Shown here piece by piece: positions 58,631 to 64,000 of a DNA stretch of 64,000 nt. A program made the translations under genes and the position numbers. The notes beneath the pieces were generated by a model that did not search any database, had not been told where the DNA came from, and saw nothing but the letters and a program-made list of their open reading frames with translations. Location of the stretch: the NCBI GenBank assembly GCA_028279405.1, contig JANQNU010000070.1, positions 1 through 64,000 on the forward strand, in the 5' to 3' direction. The DNA comes from Phycisphaerae bacterium. GTDB taxonomy: Bacteria; Planctomycetota; Phycisphaerae; UBA1845; Fen-1342. The stretch's first letter is position 1, and every line of letters begins with the position of its first letter.

Positions 58631-59692
58631 TCATTCCGGAAAGAGCGGTAGCTGCGTCGTGCTGGCGTCACGCGGCGCCTTTCGCGAAGTCGCTCGCCGG
58701 GCCGGGGGCTTGGGGGGAGCGCTCCCGACCTGCACGCCGAAACGCCGGGCCGATATTGCGAAGAGTCGACGAATACTCTCCCAGTAGTTTCCGTCCCCGC
58801 GCATGCGATGACCAAACCGACTGTCCGTCCATTGACCGCCGCGCATCTCCTGGATCCGCGCCTCGACCCGCCGAGCGGCGTCGGGCATCGCGTCCGCCAA
58901 CTGAGCGCGGAAGTACTCCTGCACGCTGCCTGGCAGTCGCAGCGCCGTAAACGTCGCCGCGCGCGCACCGCACGCTGCCGCCCGCTCGAGCACTGCCGGA
59001 ATCTCTCGATCGTTCAGCCCCGGAATCACCGGCGACAGCATCAACCCGACGGGGACGCCCGCGTCGTGTAGTTGCCGCATTGCCTCGAACCGCCGACTCG
59101 GCGGTGGCGCACCGACGTCCACCGCACGCGCCGTCGCATCGTCCGCAAACGCGATGCTCATGTACACCATGGCACCTGCCTGTCGCGCCAACGTCGCCAG
59201 CAACTCGCAATCCCGCACGATCAGGTATCCCTTGGTCACGATCCCGATCGGCGTGTCGTGACGCAGGCAAACCTCGAGGCACCGCCGGGTCAGCTCATAG
59301 ACCGCCTCATACGGTTGATAGCAATCCGTGACGCCCGAGAAAACGACCTCGTCCCGCGGCCAGGATGACCGCGCTAGCGCGCGCTCGAGCAGTTCGGGCG
59401 CGTTGACCTTCACCGTGATCTTGCTTTCGAAATCCGTACCGGCCCCCAGCCCAAGGTACTCGTGCGTCGGACGAGCATAGCAATAGGTGCACGCGTGCTG
59501 GCAGCCGCGATACGGATTTACGCTCCAACGAAACGGAATGTCCGGACTGTCATTCGACACCAGGATCGACTTAGCCCGCTCCTCGTAAACCTCCGTCGCC
59601 ACTTTCGGCGCGGGCCCCAGCCACTCGCTGTGCGTCGATAGAAACGGATTCCTCGGGTTGCGTACGCGGCGCATCGCTCCACCTCGGCCCAC
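58631..59692 (-). CDS. PA0069-family radical SAM protein
   Basis: A 353-residue protein. The iron-sulfur cluster motif GCQHACTYCYA (Cys64, Cys68, Cys71) follows SVNPYRGC, typical of the SPL/PA0069 radical SAM family. VVFSGVTDCYQPYEAVYELTRRCLE and VTKGYLIVRD are further family blocks. The C-terminus has a variable basic tail (PPARRATSRKAPRD). The substrate is not established. Start could also be the ATG at 59674. Confidence 0.88.
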   Translation of the reverse strand: MGRGGAMRRVRNPRNPFLSTHSEWLGPAPKVATEVYEERAKSILVSNDSPDIPFRWSVNPYRGCQHACTYCYARPTHEYLGLGAGTDFESKITVKVNAPELLERALARSSWPRDEVVFSGVTDCYQPYEAVYELTRRCLEVCLRHDTPIGIVTKGYLIVRDCELLATLARQAGAMVYMSIAFADDATARAVDVGAPPPSRRFEAMRQLHDAGVPVGLMLSPVIPGLNDREIPAVLERAAACGARAATFTALRLPGSVQEYFRAQLADAMPDAARRVEARIQEMRGGQWTDSRFGHRMRGDGNYWESIRRLFAISARRFGVQVGSAPPKPPARRATSRKAPRDASTTQLPLFPE

Positions 59693-59825
59693 AGGATATC
59701 ATATTTGGTTTTTGTTAGGAAACAGTCGGCCTGAAAATCCAGCGCCGCGCGACAGATTCCGCGATTCGGCCGCCAAGTTCGCTTGAATGCAATGAGGCTC
59801 CCACTCATCGCACCAGGAGCAATCG

Positions 59826-60110
59826 ATGAAACGCTGGATGAATCAGGTCCGCCGCTCGTTGCTGATCACGGCCGCCACCTGCCCGCTGATGCTGGCTCAG
59901 AACGATGGCTGCTTCCGCTTGTTGCAGCTTGCCGAGGAACTAGCGGCCTTCAACGAGTCGTTCGACAGCTACGACAACGGTTCCGATTCGAACAACAATG
60001 GCAGCGGAAAAGGCCACGACAGCTCGACCGATCCGTGGGACGACGACTGGAGCCACGGCGACGACCACGACGACTTCCCATTGCCTCCCGGCTACTACGA
60101 GGGGTTCTAA
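59826..60110 (+). CDS. Small acidic secreted protein
   Basis: A 94-residue protein with CAGGAG upstream. A short basic start and hydrophobic segment (RRSLLITAATCPLMLA) form a signal peptide. Then comes an Asn/Ser/Asp-rich stretch (SYDNGSDSNNNGSGKGHDS), a His/Asp cluster (DDDWSHGDDHDDFPLPPGYYEGF) and no recognised domain. The clustered acids could bind calcium or other metals. A similar Asp-rich end recurs in secreted planctomycete proteins. Confidence 0.6.
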   Translation: MKRWMNQVRRSLLITAATCPLMLAQNDGCFRLLQLAEELAAFNESFDSYDNGSDSNNNGSGKGHDSSTDPWDDDWSHGDDHDDFPLPPGYYEGF

Positions 60111-60188
60111 CTCCCCGTTGCACGAGTCGCATGCAGGCCCCGTCGCCTTCCTCTCTGCCGGCGGCGGGGCCGTCTCCTTTCGATCGGA

Positions 60189-61508
60189 TTACCACCAACC
60201 CCGCGTCAGTTTGCGCAACTCCACCTGTTCCGGCCAGCGACCGATCCAGACCGCTCGGATGATTCCATCGCGATCGACGAGCCGAAACGCAGGACGTTGA
60301 CGAATCGGCTCGACGCTCAAGAGCGGGGTAGCGCCGACGTGCGTCATTCCGGCGCCGAAGCGGGCCGTGATCTCGCGCAACAGTGCTTCGTCCCGATCGA
60401 GACTGAACGCGATCACCGACAAATGGCGGTGATCGTCGAGGACAACCAGGCGTCGCAGCCGATCCAATTGCGCAATGCCGAGTGATTCCTCGACCGACCA
60501 GAAGCACTCCAGGCGTGCCTTGCCGTCCCACTCCTCGCTCGTCCGCGAATTGCCGGCAAAGTCGAGCAGCGTCCACGCGCCAACGGGCTTCCCCTGCCAA
60601 CGATCGGCCAGCAGCGCGCGGGTCAACAGCGCGTCGCGGTCGCTGCGAACGCGCATGAGCTGCGAGAGGCCGAGGGGCTCGAAAGGTGAATCGACATCGC
60701 GCTCGACGTCGCGCGCGAAGCCCGACCAGAGCCGCTGCAGGCGATCGTAGAGCCGATCAAAATCCGCCGGCTGCCGCGTCATCTCCACCAGAATTCGCTC
60801 ATGTGATTGGAGCGCCTGCATGTAGCGCCGCGCCTCCGCTCGACGTCGTTGCGTCCACTCCGCGTCATAGCGCCGAACCGAATGAAACGTCACCCGTGTT
60901 CGGGTCACCCGATTGCGTCGAGCGTCGGTCTGTTGCAGCGACAGCGTCTGCATGCGTCCTCGCTGCGCGTCGAAGCGGAACGATCCCTGGACCGTCACTT
61001 GCAATGCATCGAGCGCGCCACGCTCGTCATGTAACGCAAGTGCGATATCACCGGTGTCCGCTCCCTGTCGACACTGCCAGCGTTCGCCACGCGGATCGGG
61101 AGCGCCGCGCCATTGTCGGCCGCCGGTCGCCGCGGTCGGCATCGGCGGCAACATCGCCAGCACGTCGCGCCATGCCGGCCACCGCTCGGACATGAACCCT
61201 TCAGGCGTGAGCTTTCCGTTCGCCGTGATGCGGAACAGAATCGCGTCGGTCGGATGGCGGCGCCCTTGCTGGACGCGGGTGCGGTCGAGCAGGATCAGCC
61301 ATCCCGCCCGATCCTCCTGCAGACACCACAATTGCACCTGCTCGGTTCGGAGCGGTCCCGCAGCCTCACCGTCTGGTCCCGCGGTCTGCACCCGACGTTC
61401 GTAGATCAGGCGCTCCCCTTCCGCGAACCGATAGCGCAACGGCACTGCGGCCAGTCCGATCGGTACTGCCGAACTCGCGCACAATAGCGTCAGCAGCCAA
61501 ATCCTCAT
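60189..61508 (-). CDS. Exported protein with thioredoxin-like end lacking Cys pair
   Basis: A 439-residue protein when started at ATG 61508 (MRIWLLTLLCASSAVPIGLAAV signal). The N-terminal two-thirds is a beta-rich unknown domain (VPLRYRFAEGERLIYERRVQ; TRTRVTFHSVRRYDAEW). The last ~150 residues read as a thioredoxin-like fold (GKPVGAWTLLDFAGNSRTSEEWDGKARLECFWSVEESLGIAQLDRLRRLVV...ATPLLSVEPIRQRPAFRLVDRDGIIRAVW). In that region the usual CxxC is replaced by WSVEES, so it cannot act as a simple disulfide reductase. Function unknown. Confidence 0.6.
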   Translation of the reverse strand: MRIWLLTLLCASSAVPIGLAAVPLRYRFAEGERLIYERRVQTAGPDGEAAGPLRTEQVQLWCLQEDRAGWLILLDRTRVQQGRRHPTDAILFRITANGKLTPEGFMSERWPAWRDVLAMLPPMPTAATGGRQWRGAPDPRGERWQCRQGADTGDIALALHDERGALDALQVTVQGSFRFDAQRGRMQTLSLQQTDARRNRVTRTRVTFHSVRRYDAEWTQRRRAEARRYMQALQSHERILVEMTRQPADFDRLYDRLQRLWSGFARDVERDVDSPFEPLGLSQLMRVRSDRDALLTRALLADRWQGKPVGAWTLLDFAGNSRTSEEWDGKARLECFWSVEESLGIAQLDRLRRLVVLDDHRHLSVIAFSLDRDEALLREITARFGAGMTHVGATPLLSVEPIRQRPAFRLVDRDGIIRAVWIGRWPEQVELRKLTRGWW

Positions 61509-61795
61509 CCCGGCTATCGTCTGAGATCCGCGCCTGTTCGGCAAGCGACGGTGCGCTTCGCATCTCGCCTGACGCATCTCGGTGGCACGCTGCAATACGG
61601 TCCTCGTCGTCTCGCGGACGGTGCGCCGCCGATACCGTTGATCCCGCGCAACCCTGTATTTTTTCGTCAGTTTTCGCCGGCAGGCGATCTCGACTTGACG
61701 GACACGCCGGCCCCCTGGACATCTCCGAGAAATATTGACGACAACTGTACCATCCTGATGGCCAAGTTAACTTCGTTGAGATGGGAGAGCCGATC

Positions 61796-62917
61796 ATGAG
61801 ATATCGATACCGGTCGTTGGCGATGGTGCCGACCACGTTGCTTGCACTGCTGACGTGCACGGGTTGTCCGGAGCAGGGCTCGCGTGATGCCGTTGATCCG
61901 ATCGTATCCGCGCCGCTGTTCGGGCGCGGGAGTGACAACCTCAGCGCCGAAGAGAAGGAAAATGTCGAGGAACTTCTGGCGCTGCTTCGACGAAGCAGTC
62001 ACATGTTGCAGTTGACCGGATCCCGTACCCGGGTTTTCCCGTCGGACCTCGAGCCGATCCCGCTCCCGGTCGCCGGGATCAGCCCATCGGGCCGGATCGC
62101 GCGCGACGCGCCAGGCTTCCCGCGCCGGCCTGCTGAAGTGTTGGAGTGGAACGGAGAATCGTACGTCGTCACGAAACAGTACGAGGCGCCGGCCGAGTTG
62201 GTCAACTGCGAAACCAACGAAGGAACGACGTTCCTGTTTCCGGGCACCCTGGTGATTCGTTGGCTGGACGACACGCTGTTGCTGCTCGGCCGCTGCTTCC
62301 CGCTCGTCGTCGACACGGAAACCGATGAAGAAGAGCCGTTGGAAGATGCGCGATTCGTCGGGCTCGGTACGGACGGTCTGTATGTGTTCCGCGACGGTGC
62401 GATTTTCACGCCGGAGAGTGACCGGTTCGATCTGCCGACGAGCGCCGGTCGAACGGTGAACGGCTTGAATGAGCGCTACGTCGTCACCGAAGTCGGAATC
62501 TACGATTATCGCGCCGCGGAGCAGGTGCTCACACTCCCCGAAGACGGGAACGCAGCGGAGCTGGTCGCGAGCCCGGACGGCGACGCCGCGGTGACGGTTA
62601 CGAAGGACCCGCCGGCGATCGCCATCTACGACCTGGACCCGACCCTCGCCGAGCTTGGCGTGCGACCGATCCTGTTGCCGGAGTTTGACGAGCTGTCCAG
62701 GCTGCGATGGTCTCCCGACTCGGGCGCCTTGCTCGCGGCGATCCGCTATCCGGACCAAGCGGTGATCTACGCGCTCCCGGCGGTGTTCCCGGGCCCGATC
62801 GGTCAACCGATCTACGTCGACTTGACGGATGGGATCGTCTACCAGTTCTCGCGCGAATGGACGGACGGGTCGCCGACGCTGCTGGTACCGGTCCCGGCAC
62901 AATTGGCAGCCGACTGA
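61796..62917 (+). CDS. Lipoprotein, beta-propeller-like, unknown
   Basis: A 373-residue protein from ATG 61796 (GGGAG upstream). The signal ends in LLTCTGC (Cys24), a lipobox. The mature protein has regular strands and turns (FVGLGTDGLYVFRDGAIF; NERYVVTEVGIYDYRAAEQ; LRWSPDSGALLAAIRYPDQ), consistent with a WD40/beta-propeller-like fold. It is probably lipid-anchored. The divergent gap 61509-61795 separates it from the thioredoxin-like gene. Confidence 0.65.
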   Translation: MRYRYRSLAMVPTTLLALLTCTGCPEQGSRDAVDPIVSAPLFGRGSDNLSAEEKENVEELLALLRRSSHMLQLTGSRTRVFPSDLEPIPLPVAGISPSGRIARDAPGFPRRPAEVLEWNGESYVVTKQYEAPAELVNCETNEGTTFLFPGTLVIRWLDDTLLLLGRCFPLVVDTETDEEEPLEDARFVGLGTDGLYVFRDGAIFTPESDRFDLPTSAGRTVNGLNERYVVTEVGIYDYRAAEQVLTLPEDGNAAELVASPDGDAAVTVTKDPPAIAIYDLDPTLAELGVRPILLPEFDELSRLRWSPDSGALLAAIRYPDQAVIYALPAVFPGPIGQPIYVDLTDGIVYQFSREWTDGSPTLLVPVPAQLAAD

Positions 62918-62986
62918 CGACGATCGATCGATCGCGGTCCAGCGAATGTCCTTGACGTCGGGCGCTGAAGCTGGCAGCGCCGGCCC

Positions 62987-63016
62987 GGTACCCCACCCGT
63001 CCCAGGGTGGGGTACC
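62987..63016. terminator. Bidirectional GC-rich hairpin
   Basis: GGTACCCCACCC and GGGTGGGGTACC form a perfect 12-bp stem with a six-base loop between convergent genes ending at 62917 and 63062. No T tract, but the stem is very stable. Confidence 0.65.
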
Positions 63017-63061
63017 GCACGCGGCGAACGCGGCGCCAGACTAGCCTGAACGACTGTCGCA

Positions 63062-64000
63062 TTAGCCGCCGCGTGGTACCCGTCCGAAATCGAACTGCAT
63101 CATGTAGTAGGCGCGCCAGACAGGGTACGCAACCTCGCAACGGAATCCGACGAACTCGTCCAGGGCCCAGCCTTCGGCGTCCGCAACGTAGCGCGTAACG
63201 GCTTGGGCAACCGGGTGCTCGTCCGCCGGCTCCGCATGCGATCCGAGTACTTGCAGACGCGGCCCGTGCGGCAACTGGGTCGGCCAGGTATCGCGCCACA
63301 CGTCCAAGTGCATGCCCAGCATGTGCGGCGATAGTGACGGAATACAGTTCCGCGCCAACTCCTCATGCAGATAGACGTCGAACACGAATTGCCGCGATGG
63401 ATACTCAGCCTGGTTGAGCGATACATGGACCGGTACATCGCTGGTCCGCGGGTGCGGGATTCGATCAACCGCTTTTTGACCGACAACAAAGTCGAACGGC
63501 TTGTTGCGGTGAACTCCATCGGCGTCGATGAGGTAGCTCAACACATAAGTGCCGTGGCGTGGGGTCGCGGTCGGTATCGGCTTGCTGCAGAACGGCTCGA
63601 GGATACCAGGGCTATCCAGCGCGGCCGGGTTGGTACCGGCGATGGCCTCGAATCGAACGCCTCGACGCGCAGCCTCGCCCGTCACGCCGGTGTACAGCGC
63701 GAGCGGCATGGCGCCGTCATGGGCCTGGTGCTCGAGGTAGCCCCGGATGCTAATGAGCTCCATCCAATTCGCGTCTCCGGGAACCGGACGCAGCAATTGA
63801 ACACCCAGGTGCGTTTCCGACCAGCGACCGGCAATGATCGTCGACGCATGAAAATGGTCCTCGCGGGCCCGCGCGACGGCACTCGGCGAAACCGGACCGG
63901 GAACCGACCGACGAGATTGCGATGCAGCAGCCCGCACAACAAGTGCCAATTCGCTCTTGCTACGCGCAACCGCCGATACGAATCGGTCAAAGTCGCGGAC
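63062..64000 (-). CDS. Unknown protein, N-terminus outside window
   Basis: 312 codons are open to the right edge with no stop, so the protein is longer than shown. The visible part has a long helical beginning (RDFDRFVSAVARSKSELALVVRAAASQSRR), then beta-rich sequence (WMELISIRGYLEHQAHDG; YVLSYLIDADGVHRNKPFDF; YPSRQFVFDVYLHEELARN) and an ending with Trp-rich strands (DVWRDTWPTQLPHGPRL). I do not recognise the family. Confidence 0.65.
   Translation of the reverse strand, partial: VRDFDRFVSAVARSKSELALVVRAAASQSRRSVPGPVSPSAVARAREDHFHASTIIAGRWSETHLGVQLLRPVPGDANWMELISIRGYLEHQAHDGAMPLALYTGVTGEAARRGVRFEAIAGTNPAALDSPGILEPFCSKPIPTATPRHGTYVLSYLIDADGVHRNKPFDFVVGQKAVDRIPHPRTSDVPVHVSLNQAEYPSRQFVFDVYLHEELARNCIPSLSPHMLGMHLDVWRDTWPTQLPHGPRLQVLGSHAEPADEHPVAQAVTRYVADAEGWALDEFVGFRCEVAYPVWRAYYMMQFDFGRVPRGG

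Overview
The window reads as a high-GC chromosome segment from a planctomycete, most likely a Phycisphaerae-like lineage. The evidence is the set of secreted proteins ending in dockerin-like GDIN/MDDYN calcium-loop tails, a PEP-CTERM-type anchor, CSLREA/beta-helix proteins, an S74-chaperone secreted protein and the tpiA-secG-yicC-tatD housekeeping run. The assignment rests on family content and was not tested phylogenetically.

Positions 1 to about 28,744 are most of a temperate phage genome (prophage); its left end lies outside the window. Late genes are on the minus strand: small terminase-like protein, TerL, portal, coiled-coil protein, unknown, FmdB-like zinc ribbon, unknown, scaffold-like protein, major capsid protein, two decoration-like proteins, adaptor-like protein and a 970-residue virion protein. 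No tape-measure gene is visible, so a short-tailed phage is possible. Early genes are on the plus strand from 18.9 to 27.0 kb: small zinc ribbons, a winged-helix replication initiator with a candidate internal origin, a Spo11/topoisomerase VI-A-like 'Mini-A' protein, DUF1643 and an excisionase-like protein. A tyrosine integrase faces them and overlaps the excisionase-like gene by 308 bp. The right boundary is the 3' half of a tRNA-Thr(TGT) gene at 28,698-28,744, so the prophage sits in a tRNA-Thr gene whose intact copy should lie left of the window. A two-gene cassette (DUF3560 plus XRE regulator) with its own promoter sits inside the late region on the opposite strand. Five copies of a TGGTCA-N4-ACGGTCA motif mark phage regulatory regions; two of them overlay promoters of identical architecture. 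Between the two early blocks is a 0.5 kb noncoding stretch (19.93-20.44 kb) with a strong terminator, tRNA-like T-arm/acceptor helices and two tandem inverted-repeat units.

Positions 28.8-46.7 kb are host accessory DNA: a KTSC gene, a lipoprotein, an exported AhpD-like protein and a TetR regulator sharing an operator, two tandem CSLREA/dockerin-like paralogues with conserved leaders, a cohesin-like PEP-CTERM protein, a dockerin-tailed protein, a 1,882-residue mosaic surface protein and a 1,009-residue glycoside-hydrolase-like protein.

Positions 46.7-49.5 kb hold an S74-chaperone protein flanked by an intact tRNA-Glu(CTC) and a degenerate copy of its 3' end, which resembles an old tRNA-targeted insertion. 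Positions 49.5-64 kb are mostly housekeeping: a 3D-domain protein, tpiA, secG, yicC, tatD, an NAD-dependent epimerase, an ABC exporter pair, a dockerin-tailed protein, a radical SAM protein, lipoproteins and unknowns. The last gene runs off the right edge.
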